From an uncultured Oscillospiraceae bacterium (GTDB lineage Bacteria > Bacillota > Clostridia > Oscillospirales > Oscillospiraceae), in NCBI GenBank assembly GCA_934511165.1, contig CAKSWA010000003.1, positions 3,828-67,827 on the forward strand: a stretch of 64,000 nucleotides of DNA, read 5' to 3'. The position numbers were made by a program, and so were the translations under genes. How positions within the stretch are numbered: the first letter of the stretch is position 1; each line of letters starts with the position of its first letter. The notes beneath the pieces were generated by a model. That model was not told where the DNA came from. It saw nothing but the letters and a program-made list of their open reading frames with translations, and did no database searches. Shown here one piece after another: positions 34,796 to 43,421 of the stretch.

Positions 34796-35830
34796 TTATT
34801 TCCTCTTGTAGTTATTGTATCCGCTATTGTCCCGGCGCTGCGGCGCGGCGGTTTTCTTCTCCCGCTCCACGGCGGCAGCGGCGGCCTTTTCGTGCTTTTC
34901 ATAGGCGGCAATGATCTGCTGCACAAGTGCGTGGCGCACAACGTCCGCGCCGGTGAAGCGGCAGATGGCGATATCTTCCACGCCGTCGAGCACCTTCATC
35001 GCTTCCTTGAGGCCGGACGCCTTGTCCGCCGGGAGGTCGATCTGCGTCACGTCGCCGGTGATGACCATTTTGCTGTTGAAGCCAAGGCGCGTGAGGAACA
35101 TTTTCATCTGCTCGCGCGAGGTGTTCTGCGCCTCGTCGAGAATGATGAAGCTGTCGTCGAGCGTGCGGCCGCGCATGTACGCGAGCGGTGCTACCTCGAT
35201 ATTGCCCTTTTCAAGATAGGTATTATAGGTCTCCGGCCCGAGCATATCAAAGAGCGCGTCGTACAGCGGGCGCAGGTACGGATCGACCTTGCTCTGCAGA
35301 TCGCCGGGCAGGAAGCCGAGCCGCTCGCCCGCCTCCACCGCCGGGCGCGTGAGGATGATGCGATTAACGCTCTTTTCGCGGAATGCCGCCACCGCCGCGG
35401 CCACGGCGAGATACGTTTTGCCCGTACCGGCGGGGCCGATGCCGAGCGTCACGGTATTCTCGCGGATGGCCTGCACATACGCCTTCTGGCCGAGCGTTTT
35501 CGGCTTGACCGGGCGGCCCTTCGCCGTGATGCAGACAACGCCGCTGTCCAGCTCGCGGATCTGATCCTCCTGTCCGGAGCGGATCATGCCGATCACATAG
35601 CGCACGCGCTGTTCGTCCACGGTCTCGCCGCGCGCGGCGAGCATCAGCAGGTTCTGCACCGCCTTTTCCGCGGATACCACGTCCTCCGGCTCGCCGGAGA
35701 TCTTCAGCTCCGCGTCCCGGTCCGTGACACAGACGTTCCACTCTTTTTCAATGATGTGCAGATTCTGGTCGAACGAGCCGAAAACATTGAGAATGTCCTC
35801 GACACGCTCGGCGGAAATGATTCGTTCCAT
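34796..35830 (-). CDS. PhoH family ATPase
   Basis: The product has 344 residues from ATG 35830 (MERIISAERVEDILNVFG), with AGGAG 5 bases upstream; ATG 35851 would add seven residues. An N-terminal KH-like part (about 15-75) leads to the PhoH ATPase core: Walker A GIGPAGTGKTYLA near 130, ILTRPAVEAGERLGFLPGD, Walker B DSFIILDEAQNTS and MVITGDVTQIDLP. PhoH proteins next to ybeY are thought to act in RNA metabolism. The tail is basic and low in complexity (AAAAAVEREKK...YNNYKRK). Confidence 0.9.
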   Translation of the reverse strand: MERIISAERVEDILNVFGSFDQNLHIIEKEWNVCVTDRDAELKISGEPEDVVSAEKAVQNLLMLAARGETVDEQRVRYVIGMIRSGQEDQIRELDSGVVCITAKGRPVKPKTLGQKAYVQAIRENTVTLGIGPAGTGKTYLAVAAAVAAFREKSVNRIILTRPAVEAGERLGFLPGDLQSKVDPYLRPLYDALFDMLGPETYNTYLEKGNIEVAPLAYMRGRTLDDSFIILDEAQNTSREQMKMFLTRLGFNSKMVITGDVTQIDLPADKASGLKEAMKVLDGVEDIAICRFTGADVVRHALVQQIIAAYEKHEKAAAAAVEREKKTAAPQRRDNSGYNNYKRK

Positions 35831-35855
35831 GGATTCTCCTGTATTCTTCATCCGG

Positions 35856-37052
35856 TCATGGCCGGAGAGTTTCTTCGTCGATGCGCTCCTCGCACTCACA
35901 CCGCAGCGTGAGCGTAAGCATGCCGTTCTCCTCGGATTCGGTAAAGTACTCTGAGATCACTTTGCCCGTCTCGCCAATCCGCTCCTGGAGCGCGGCGCGC
36001 AGCTCTTCTTCGAGCGCAGCGCGCACCGCCGTACGGGAAAGCGGCTCCTCGGTGAGCACATACGGTCGCACCGTATCCAGCGCGACGGCAGCGGGCAGGG
36101 AAAACACGTCTTTTATGCCCAGCCGCCATATCTTTGTAATTTTATCACACTCCATACCGGAAATTCCACTATCCGCGTAAAAATTTATTCTCGTATCGCC
36201 GAGAAGGAGGGCGAATCGATACCGCGCCGCGCCCACCGCCTCTTTTCGACTGGTCACGAGCGGCGCGGAGGCCGTGAGCTCGTACCAGGTGTGCGCCGTA
36301 ATCTCGGCGCGGGCGTGGACAAAGCGCGTCTCTCCGCCGCGCGCAGCGCGCTCGGCGCTCACGAGCGTCTGTCCGGTCGTGACGGCGTCGCCGCGCGAGA
36401 CAAGCGTCTCCCCCTCGAATACATGGATTTCCGTTATGACCCCGGAGCGCGACGCCGTCACGTCCGCGGCCTGCCGCGGATCGGTGATCTCCGGCTTTTC
36501 CACCGCGGCGCGCACCTCCACGCTTGCACTGCTCCCCCGGACGTTTACCGCGAGCCAGCAAAGCCCCGGCAGCTCCGCGAGCGCGCGCGAGCGGATGCGC
36601 TCGCCACGAAAGCCCGGCCAGAAGCTCCCGACGCCGATCCCCTGCCCGGCAAGCGTGCGGAGGATCACGGCGTCCGGGATATCCGAATCGTTCTCCGTTA
36701 CGCGGATGTCCCAGACAAAGAGCGATGAGACAAGGATCGCCGCGGCAACCGCAGCGGCGCACAGCGCCGCCCACCGCCGGCGGTGCAGAAAATTCTTCCA
36801 CACCGGCCTCCCGCGCACGGACAGCACCGCAACATCGCAGCCGCAGCGCGGCGCAAGGGCTTTGACGCGCCCGGCATCGGCGGCAAAGATCAGCGCGCGG
36901 CACGTGATGAGATCGTCCGACTCCACACCTTCAACGGTGATCCGCTCGCGGATGCAGGCATTCACCAGCTTCCACGGCGCCGCCCCCGTAATTCGTATTT
37001 CCGCAACGCCGCGCAGAAGACGCTCAACGCGCCCGGTTTTTCCCTTACGCAT
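35856..37052 (-). CDS. yqfD: Sporulation protein YqfD
   Basis: Made in the mother cell during sporulation and needed for efficient spore formation in Bacillus. The product has 398 residues: an N-terminal soluble domain (RKGKTGRVERLLRGVAEIRITG), one membrane helix (about 92-110, WAALCAAAVAAAILVSSLF), and an outside part with a POTRA-like start (IRVTENDSDIPDAVILRTL) and a lipoyl/HlyD-like hairpin (SRSGVITEIHVFEGETLVSRGDAVTTGQTLVS). The stop overlaps nothing but lies 25 bases before phoH, and its start overlaps yqfC by 8 bases. Confidence 0.92.
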   Translation of the reverse strand: MRKGKTGRVERLLRGVAEIRITGAAPWKLVNACIRERITVEGVESDDLITCRALIFAADAGRVKALAPRCGCDVAVLSVRGRPVWKNFLHRRRWAALCAAAVAAAILVSSLFVWDIRVTENDSDIPDAVILRTLAGQGIGVGSFWPGFRGERIRSRALAELPGLCWLAVNVRGSSASVEVRAAVEKPEITDPRQAADVTASRSGVITEIHVFEGETLVSRGDAVTTGQTLVSAERAARGGETRFVHARAEITAHTWYELTASAPLVTSRKEAVGAARYRFALLLGDTRINFYADSGISGMECDKITKIWRLGIKDVFSLPAAVALDTVRPYVLTEEPLSRTAVRAALEEELRAALQERIGETGKVISEYFTESEENGMLTLTLRCECEERIDEETLRP

Positions 37053-37314
37053 ATTCCACCGCGGCGATCCGCCCGGTCACGATCAATGTGTCCCGGTCCA
37101 TGGCGTGCAGCGTCAGCTCCGCGCCGAGAATGCGCACTCTCCCGGCGGCGGCGCTCACTTCGACGCTCTGCGCGTCGTAGCCGAGCAGCCCGCGGTGATG
37201 CTCCACCACGGCGCGGCGCCGTCCAATAAGCGTCACGCGCAGCGCGTCGGATACTGCCTCCTCCGGCAGTTCGAGCGAATCGGCAAGATCCGCTACCGTA
37301 TCGCGTAATTTCAT
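37045..37314 (-). CDS. yqfC: Sporulation protein YqfC
   Basis: The product has 89 residues from ATG 37314 (MKLRDTVADLADSLELPEEAV) with GGGAGG about 7 bases upstream. YqfC features are RVTLIGRRRAVVEHHRGLLGYDAQSV and the TLHAMDRDTLIVTGRI end, a YabP/YqfC-type beta domain. In Bacillus it is sigmaE-controlled and acts with YqfD. It is the first gene of the yqfC-yqfD-phoH-ybeY-era-yqzL-recO operon. Confidence 0.92.
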   Translation of the reverse strand: MKLRDTVADLADSLELPEEAVSDALRVTLIGRRRAVVEHHRGLLGYDAQSVEVSAAAGRVRILGAELTLHAMDRDTLIVTGRIAAVEYA

Positions 37315-37398
37315 AGCACCGCCTCCCCCGTCCATCTTATGAGCATGGCGGTGCGTACATGCCGCATGAACCGCCCGCGCCGGACATAGAGTAACGGT

Positions 37399-38352
37399 AT
37401 GAAAAAACGCCTTTTCGGATACGCCGCAGGTGCGGCGCTCTTTCTTCTCTTTCTCTTCTCCTCGGCCGAGGCGCGGCAGGGCGCAGCCGAAGGGCTGCGG
37501 CTATGGGGTACGCTTCTTGTGCCGTCCCTCCTGCCGTATTTTGCCGCCGCCGGGCTGCTCACACGACTCGGCGCGGTGGAAGCGCTCGCGCGGCGTCTTG
37601 CCCCGGCCGCGACGCGGCTCTTCGGCGTGAGCGGCGCGGGCGCGGCGGTATTTCTGCTCGGGCTTTCCGGCGGATATCCGCTCGGTGCGGCAAGCATCGG
37701 GGCGCTTTATCAAAGCGGCACAATTCCGAAGGACGAGGCCGAGCATCTTCTCGCCTTCTGCGATAATTCCGGCCCGGCGTTCGCCACGGGCGCGCTCGGC
37801 GTTGGTGTGTTCGGCTCCGCCGGATGGGGGCTGCTGCTCTGGGGCATCCATGCTTTCTCCGCGGCTGCAGTCGGCATTCTCTTCCGCCGGAAACCGTCCA
37901 GCGAAACGCGCGAGCCCCCGGCGCAGCCGCCGATGGGCTTCGGCGCGGCGCTCGGCAGCGCCGTCACCGCCGCAGGGCAGACGCTTATGCAGATTGGCGC
38001 CTATGTAATTTTCTTTTCGGCGCTGCTTGCCTCGCTCGGAACCTTTGGCTTCCCGGACGCGCTCGCCGGGGAGCTCGCACTCCGCACCGGAGCGCCGCTC
38101 TCCCTTTTCCGCGCGCTCTTCACCGGCGCGCTGGAGCTCTCCAGCGGCATTGGAGTCATGGCGGGCATGCCGCTCACGCCCGGAAGCTTTGCCCTTGGTG
38201 CTTTTCTGCTGAGCTGGGGCGGGCTGTGCGTCCACGGGCAGGCCGGAGCCGCCGCAAGCGGTCTCGAAACGCGAAAACGCCTCGGAGGAAAGTTCCTCCA
38301 GGGCGTTTTCTCTGCGGCATTCGCCTATATCGCCGCTTTAATAATTATGTAA
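37399..38352 (+). CDS. YlbJ-like sporulation integral membrane protein
   Basis: The product has 317 residues with about eight membrane segments, nucleoside-recognition (Gate) fold. YlbJ features are WGTLLVPSLLPYFAAAGLL (38-56), the GLSGGYPLGAASIGAL and LAFCDNSGPAFATGALGVGVFG motifs and a late FTGALELSSGIGVM. Bacillus YlbJ is longer (about 400 residues) and needed for spore cortex formation. It diverges from yqfC, another sporulation gene. The last codons ATT ATG TAA are part of the first unit of 14-bp repeat array 2. Confidence 0.85.
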   Translation: MKKRLFGYAAGAALFLLFLFSSAEARQGAAEGLRLWGTLLVPSLLPYFAAAGLLTRLGAVEALARRLAPAATRLFGVSGAGAAVFLLGLSGGYPLGAASIGALYQSGTIPKDEAEHLLAFCDNSGPAFATGALGVGVFGSAGWGLLLWGIHAFSAAAVGILFRRKPSSETREPPAQPPMGFGAALGSAVTAAGQTLMQIGAYVIFFSALLASLGTFGFPDALAGELALRTGAPLSLFRALFTGALELSSGIGVMAGMPLTPGSFALGAFLLSWGGLCVHGQAGAAASGLETRKRLGGKFLQGVFSAAFAYIAALIIM

Positions 38353-38413
38353 ATCAAATTATGTTTATCGAATTATGTAATTCTCATTACGTTAATCAAA
38401 TTATGTAAACTTA
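38344..38413 (+). repeat. Tandem array of five 14-bp repeats, array 2
   Basis: Plus strand: five exact 14-mers, ATTATGTAAATCAA, ATTATGTTTATCGA, ATTATGTAATTCTC, ATTACGTTAATCAA and ATTATGTAAACTTA. It is the same unit as array 1 at 32367-32478, on the opposite strand. It fills the space between two convergent genes and supplies the stop codons of both (TAA at 38350-38352 on plus, TAA at 38413-38411 on minus). Confidence 0.88.
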
Positions 38414-38995
38414 TACTCCGCCAAGCCGGAAAACGATACCCACGACGGCAGCAAGGGCAAGGAACACAACGGGGTGCAGCTTTTTCAATGGCTTCACCAG
38501 ATTGGTAAGCACCCAGATCACGGCAAAAAGGAGCAGGTTTTTCCACTGGATAAGATCAGCAAGCCGATACGTGGCGCGGTAAGCGTCGAGATTCACGAGC
38601 ACCAGCAGGAATACCGACCATCCCGCCGCGGCAATGAGCCCGGTGGAGGCCGGGTGGAGCGTGTAGAACGCGGCATCCACGTATTTGTTCGTACGGAAGG
38701 CCTGCAGCGCCATGGCGATGAGCACGATGACGATCACGCTCGGGGTGACAAGGCCGAGCGTCGCCACGACGCCGCCGAGAACGCCGGCGCAGTCAAAGCC
38801 CGCATAGGTCGCCATGTTGACGCCGATGGGGCCGGGCGTGGACTCGGATACGGCGAGCATGTTCGCCACATCCGCTGTGCTGAACCAGCCGGTCTTTGCG
38901 CCGAGAGAATAGAGGAACGGGAGCGTGGCAAGGCCGCCGCCGACGGAAAACAGCCCGACCTTGAAAAACTCCCAGAACAGACGAAGGTAGATCAT
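38411..38995 (-). CDS. Chromate transporter, second half-size subunit
   Basis: The product has 194 residues from ATG 38995 (MIYLRLFWEFFKVGLFSVGGG), GGAGGG upstream, overlapping the partner stop by 4 bases. CHR-domain features are FKVGLFSVGGGLATLPFL, VSESTPGPIGVNMATYAG and five to six membrane segments. Half-size CHR proteins come in pairs with opposite topology and export chromate or a related oxyanion in some bacteria; in gut anaerobes the natural substrate is uncertain. Confidence 0.9.
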   Translation of the reverse strand: MIYLRLFWEFFKVGLFSVGGGLATLPFLYSLGAKTGWFSTADVANMLAVSESTPGPIGVNMATYAGFDCAGVLGGVVATLGLVTPSVIVIVLIAMALQAFRTNKYVDAAFYTLHPASTGLIAAAGWSVFLLVLVNLDAYRATYRLADLIQWKNLLLFAVIWVLTNLVKPLKKLHPVVFLALAAVVGIVFRLGGV

Positions 38996-39549
38996 GCCTT
39001 GCCCTCCTTTCCGGTGCGCAGCCATACGCGCACAACGATGCCGAGCACCGCCGCGGCAACGATGAACACCACGGGGCTCACATGGCTGAGCAGCACAGAG
39101 CCGAGGAACACAGCGATAAACACGCCGAGCGTAAGCTTATCCACCACGGACTTTTTCCAGAGCTTCACGATGGAATTGAAAATGAGCACGCATACCGCAA
39201 CGCGGATGCCGGCAAACGCATTCTGCACGGCGGCGATGTGGGCAAAATTGCTCAGCAGCGCCGCAATAACGGTGATGATCACGAGCGACGGCGAAACGAT
39301 GCCGAGCGTGGCAAAGATCGCGCCGGAGAGCTTTTTCTCCTTGAAGCCGACAAACGTCGCGGTGTTGACCGCAATGATGCCGGGCGTGCACTGACCGACG
39401 GCGAAATAGTCCAAAAGCTCTTCCTCTGTGGCCCAGTGTTTCTTTTCCACGATCTCGCGCTGCAGAAGCGGCAGCATGGCGTAGCCGCCGCCGAAGGTGA
39501 ACAGCCCGATCCGGAAAAACGCGCAGAACAGATCCAAAAGCAGGGGCAA
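38992..39549 (-). CDS. Chromate transporter, first half-size subunit
   Basis: The product has 185 residues. CHR-domain motifs are FFRIGLFTFGGGYAMLPLL (11-29) and VGQCTPGIIAVNTATFVG, with about six membrane segments. It is translated together with the second half-size gene through an ATGA overlap, a common pattern for the short-chain CHR family. Confidence 0.9.
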   Translation of the reverse strand: MPLLLDLFCAFFRIGLFTFGGGYAMLPLLQREIVEKKHWATEEELLDYFAVGQCTPGIIAVNTATFVGFKEKKLSGAIFATLGIVSPSLVIITVIAALLSNFAHIAAVQNAFAGIRVAVCVLIFNSIVKLWKKSVVDKLTLGVFIAVFLGSVLLSHVSPVVFIVAAAVLGIVVRVWLRTGKEGKA

Positions 39550-39608
39550 GGAAACGACCCTCTTTCCAAATATTTATACCGCGCACATTATAGCAAAGTG
39601 TTTTCCCG

Positions 39609-39637
39609 TTGGCAATACGCGAAAGCTATGGTAAAAT
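39609..39637 (+). promoter_or_regulatory. Promoter of rlmD
   Basis: -35 TTGGCA (39609-39614), 17-base spacer, -10 TAAAAT (39632-39637), about 20 bases before the start codon. Confidence 0.65.
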
Positions 39638-39655
39638 GTCTGCGGGTGATCGATC

Positions 39656-41278
39656 TTGACAATACCGTCTGAACTGAAAAAAAATGAAATATATCCCGCC
39701 CGCATCACCGGCTACACCTCCGAGGGTGCGGGCGTCTGCCGCATCGGTGAACGCGCCGTATTCGTTCCGGGAACGATCGTGGGTGAGGAATGGGATGTGC
39801 GCATCGTGCGCAGCACATCCGCCGCCGTATGGGGCCGGGGCGAAACGCTTCGCTCCCCGTCACCGCACCGCGCGGAGCCGGACTGCCCGGTATACCCCCG
39901 CTGCGGCGGGTGCGCGCTGCGCCACATGGATTATGAGGAGGAGCTTTCTCTGAAATTGCAGCGTGTGAACGACGCGCTGCACCGCATCGGAAAGCTGAGC
40001 TTTTCCGTTTCCGGCATTCTGCCCGCGCCGGAGGATGCGCGGCAGCGCCGCAAGGTGATTTTCAACGTTGCCGAGCAAAACGACCGTCCCGTCGCCGGGT
40101 TTTACCGCGCGCGCTCGCACGACGTTGTCCCCGTGCCGGACTGTCCCGCCGTACCGCAGGCGGCGCTCGCGTGTGAGCGCACGGTGCTCGACTGGATGGA
40201 GCGGGAGCATATTCCGGTTTACGATGAAGCCGCCAGGAGAGACGGCGTACGCCATATTTTCTACCGTTCCTCCCACCTCTTGGAGCAGGCCGTGTTGACG
40301 CTCACCGCGTCCCACTCGCCCGGAGAAAAGGCGCTCGGCATACTCACGGACATGCTGCGCGAGTGCTGCCCGGAGATAACCGGCCTGGTGCTCAACCGCA
40401 ACACCGCCCGCGGCAATACTGTGCTTGCCGGAGAATTCGATACTGTTTGGGGCAGCGACATTCTCACCGAGGGGCTGTGCGGCCTTACGTTCACGCTCTC
40501 GCCCCGCTCGTTTTTCCAGGTGAATCCGCCGCAGGCCGAGCGGCTGTACGAAGCCGCGCTCGGTTTTGCCGGCATCACGCCGGGCATGACAGCGCTTGAT
40601 CTCTATTGCGGCACAGGTACGATCGGCCTTTGCATGGCGTCCCGCGGCGCGAAAGTCATCGGCGCGGAGGTCATCCCCGCCGCCGTGGAAAACGCGCGGG
40701 ACAACGCGCAGCGGAACGGTCTTTCGGAATCGTGCGAATTTCTCTGCGCTGATGCCGGAGAAGCCGCCGCAGAGCTTGCGCGGCGCGGCATCCGCCCGCA
40801 GGTGATCGTCGTCGATCCGCCGCGGCGCGGGCTGGACGAGAGCGTCATCTCCCACGCCGTGGGGATGGCCCCGGAGCGGATCGTGTACGTCTCCTGCGAC
40901 CCCGGCACGCTCGCGCGCGATCTCGCCTCGTTTGCCCGGCAGGGCTACGCCCCCGTGGACGGCATGGCCGTGGATATGTTTCCGCGGACGAGCCATGTGG
41001 AGACGGTTGTACTGCTTTCCCGCAAAAAGCCAGACGGACATATCAACGTAAAAGTTGAGTTTGGCGAAGGTGAGGGAAAAGTTCCGCTTGATAATATCGT
41101 TAAAAGAGCCGAAGAGTACAAGCCCAAGGAACGAGTGACCTACAAAATGATAAAGGAGTACATAGAAGCTAAATACGGCTTCAAAGTACATACCGCATAT
41201 ATCGCAGAGGTAAAGAGAGATTTTCAAATCGGTATGTTACAGAGATATGGTGAAGCGATAGTAGCAGCTATACGATAA
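39656..41278 (+). CDS. rlmD: 23S rRNA (uracil-5-)-methyltransferase, RlmD/RumA family, with an added C-terminal tail
   Basis: SAM-dependent m5U methyltransferase of 23S rRNA. The product has 540 residues from TTG 39656 (GGGTGAT about 5-7 bases upstream). Domains are TRAM (about 6-62), an Fe-S cysteine set (CPVYPRCGGCALRHM) and the methyltransferase core with SFFQVNPPQAERLYEAAL, LDLYCGTGTIGLCMA, DPPRRGLDESV and the catalytic VSCDPGTLARDL near 425. The core ends at VETVVLLSRKKPDG (about 463). The last 75 residues (VKVEFGEGEGKVPLDN..., VTYKMIKEYIEAKYGFKVHT) are a separate, AT-rich coded, helix-turn-helix-like tail that family members such as E. coli RlmD lack. Confidence 0.92.
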   Translation: MTIPSELKKNEIYPARITGYTSEGAGVCRIGERAVFVPGTIVGEEWDVRIVRSTSAAVWGRGETLRSPSPHRAEPDCPVYPRCGGCALRHMDYEEELSLKLQRVNDALHRIGKLSFSVSGILPAPEDARQRRKVIFNVAEQNDRPVAGFYRARSHDVVPVPDCPAVPQAALACERTVLDWMEREHIPVYDEAARRDGVRHIFYRSSHLLEQAVLTLTASHSPGEKALGILTDMLRECCPEITGLVLNRNTARGNTVLAGEFDTVWGSDILTEGLCGLTFTLSPRSFFQVNPPQAERLYEAALGFAGITPGMTALDLYCGTGTIGLCMASRGAKVIGAEVIPAAVENARDNAQRNGLSESCEFLCADAGEAAAELARRGIRPQVIVVDPPRRGLDESVISHAVGMAPERIVYVSCDPGTLARDLASFARQGYAPVDGMAVDMFPRTSHVETVVLLSRKKPDGHINVKVEFGEGEGKVPLDNIVKRAEEYKPKERVTYKMIKEYIEAKYGFKVHTAYIAEVKRDFQIGMLQRYGEAIVAAIR

Positions 41279-41404
41279 GGTCAATTAGAACTGCCATTTT
41301 TCTTTTTCGCACAGTACCAAAATATCTACGCACGGAACGTTTAATTTTTGGGCAGACATATGGAATCTTCTTTTCTCCTTTTTTGCTTTCTTCGGTTAGC
41401 CTAA

Positions 41405-42319
41405 TCAAGTCTCCCCATGGATTTTGCCTTGATACGCAATTCTGAAATAATCCAGCACCTTCTTAAATCGTTCCTGTGCCATCAGGCAGGTGTCACGGAG
41501 ATAGCCCTTTTCGTTTCTCCACTCATGCAAACCGCGGTAATAATACAGCTTCAAATCATCGCTGATGATAAACGGCACAATATTATGCCGCAGACATTCC
41601 TTGAAGAGCAGCAGCCGCCCAATTCTTCCGTTTCCATCCTGAAACGGGTGGATGCTCTCGAAGCGATAATGAAATTCCAGCAGATCGTCAAAGCTCTTCC
41701 GGGGAATTGCGTTATAGTCCGCGAGCAGCTTGCGCATCTCCTCTGCAACCCGCTCCGGCTGTGTCGTTTCCCTTCCTCCCACCTCGTTTGGAATCTTTTT
41801 ATAGTCTCCGACAGCAAACCAATCCAGCCGGGAATCGGAAGTACCGCTCTTGAGTATGGCGTGAAGCTGCTTGATAAACGCTTCACTTGGTGCATAGGAG
41901 AGGCTGTCGATCACCATGTCGATACACTTGAAATGATTGGCTGTCTCCACTACATCATCAACCTTCAATGTTCCGTCTGCAACGCCGATGGTATTCGTTT
42001 CGAAAATATATCGCGTCTGTTCATGGGTGAGACAGCTTCCCTCCATGTGGTTGGAGTTATAGGTCAGGTCGATCTGAATTTTGTGATAAATGCCGCCGGA
42101 TAACCGCACAGCTTTTTCTTCTTTCAAGACATCCGCAAGAGTTTTGGGCGTTTCTGCGCGCTTGTTGATACGCTCCGGCTTTTGTGCATTTTCCGGCAGA
42201 TACCACGTTTTCCCTTTCAGCACCGCGCCCTGGATTTTTCCATTGGCACAATACCCACGCACGCTGCGCTCTGACACACCCCATTTTTTTGCTGTTTCCG
42301 CAACAGAAAGATAGCTCAC
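41405..42319 (-). CDS. Fic family AMP-transferase-like protein with N-terminal HTH
   Basis: Fic proteins transfer AMP (or another nucleotide part) from a nucleotide to target hydroxyls. The product has 304 residues from GTG 42319, chosen because GAGG lies 9 bases upstream and the predicted promoter start is at about 42342. A MerR/excisionase-like HTH opens it (YLSVAETAKKWGVSERSVRGYC). The inhibitory helix motif SNHMEG (S/TxxxEG type) precedes the Fic core HPFQDGNGRIGR (about residue 218). The motif in front of the core makes it a class II, self-inhibited Fic protein. No antitoxin gene is adjacent. It lies between rlmD with its foreign tail and the catabolic island. Confidence 0.9.
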   Translation of the reverse strand: MSYLSVAETAKKWGVSERSVRGYCANGKIQGAVLKGKTWYLPENAQKPERINKRAETPKTLADVLKEEKAVRLSGGIYHKIQIDLTYNSNHMEGSCLTHEQTRYIFETNTIGVADGTLKVDDVVETANHFKCIDMVIDSLSYAPSEAFIKQLHAILKSGTSDSRLDWFAVGDYKKIPNEVGGRETTQPERVAEEMRKLLADYNAIPRKSFDDLLEFHYRFESIHPFQDGNGRIGRLLLFKECLRHNIVPFIISDDLKLYYYRGLHEWRNEKGYLRDTCLMAQERFKKVLDYFRIAYQGKIHGET

Positions 42320-42348
42320 TGTCTTTGCCCTCACTTTCTTATGAAAAC

Positions 42349-42377
42349 AGTATATCACTTTATCGGCAAAATTACAA
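42349..42377 (-). promoter_or_regulatory. Promoter of the Fic gene
   Basis: Minus strand: -35 TTGTAA (42377-42372), 17-base spacer, -10 TATACT (42354-42349). Confidence 0.65.
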
Positions 42378-42485
42378 TTTATTTAAGTGAATAACATTAC
42401 ATTTTGCCGGTTGCGTATTGACGTTTTTTCCGGTATAGTGATAAGCTGTTGGCATTTCAAATGAACTCTATCGGGAGGTATCGCT

Positions 42486-43322
42486 ATGGCATTTGCCGAT
42501 TGGAGATCGCTCAAAAAGATCGACGCTCATGTCCACATTCTGCCGGATGCGGTGCACAAGGCAAATGAGGGCTGTAAGGATGCCTGGCTCCGCACCGACC
42601 TTCACCAATACACCGGCATGATGGATGCGCTGCATATTGAAAAGGCGGTCATCATGCCGCTGAACGACCCGTGGCTCATGTCCATGGAGTTCACGGTCGA
42701 TGCCGTCCATCGGAATTTGCAGGATATGAAACGCGCATACCCCGGCCGGTTTTACGCTTTTGCCGACATCGATACGCGCAACACCTCCGCCCAATCTGTG
42801 GATGCTATTCTCCAGGCCGTGGACAGCTGCGGTCTGGACGGCATCAAGATCCACCCCAACAATACCGGAGTGGCTCTGGACAACGAATACAACGCTCCGG
42901 TCTTCGCGCTGGCGCAGCAGCGGAAGATTCCCGTCGCCGTTCATGCCTATCCGAATACCGAGGACGATGTCTCCGCGGTAAAGCGGATCGTCAAAATATT
43001 GGAGCGCTTTCCCGGCTTGAAGCTGATCGTTTCCCACATGGGTGCGTTCCAATGGGAAACCCTGCTTCCTATCGAATGTCACGTGGATATGTCCGCCATT
43101 TTGCCCGACTATGTCCGCACCTACGGCATCGCGAAAACAAACGAAATTTTGCGATCCTTCGGCGTCGGCCGGCTTTTGTTCGCGTCCGATTATCCGGACA
43201 ACCGGCATCTGCCGCCGGAAGAGCTTTACGACTCCTACTTTGCCATTCTCGACCAAATGGATTTCACGGCGGAGGAGGCAGAAAGAATCGCGTACCAAAA
43301 TGCGAAAGAATTATTGGGATAA
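42486..43322 (+). CDS. Amidohydrolase-2 family TIM-barrel hydrolase
   Basis: The product has 278 residues. The metal-binding opening is IDAHVHILPD (HxH, residues 12-21); GIKIHPNN carries the third His near 120, HAYPNTEDD and VSHMGAF the next, and the closing Asp is in FASDYPDNRH (about 236). Members hydrolyse lactones and amides or decarboxylate aromatic acids; the substrate here is unknown. GGGAGG lies 7 bases before the start. It has its own promoter region and terminator. Next to a PucR regulator and an oxidoreductase, it may supply an early hydrolytic step of the island. Confidence 0.85.
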   Translation: MAFADWRSLKKIDAHVHILPDAVHKANEGCKDAWLRTDLHQYTGMMDALHIEKAVIMPLNDPWLMSMEFTVDAVHRNLQDMKRAYPGRFYAFADIDTRNTSAQSVDAILQAVDSCGLDGIKIHPNNTGVALDNEYNAPVFALAQQRKIPVAVHAYPNTEDDVSAVKRIVKILERFPGLKLIVSHMGAFQWETLLPIECHVDMSAILPDYVRTYGIAKTNEILRSFGVGRLLFASDYPDNRHLPPEELYDSYFAILDQMDFTAEEAERIAYQNAKELLG

Positions 43323-43329
43323 CAACGAA

Positions 43330-43386
43330 ACCGCCGCGGCTTTTTCCTCTGTTCCGAGAGAAAGCCGCGGCGGTCTTATTTTTTTG
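43330..43386 (+). terminator. Terminator of the amidohydrolase gene
   Basis: A 14-bp stem (ACCGCCGCGGCTTT with AAAGCCGCGGCGGT, 43361-43374) around an inner loop, then CTTATTTTTTTG. Confidence 0.88.
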
Positions 43387-43421
43387 CGCTGCCGTATCCG
43401 CATCGTGGATGAATGGGGCGG

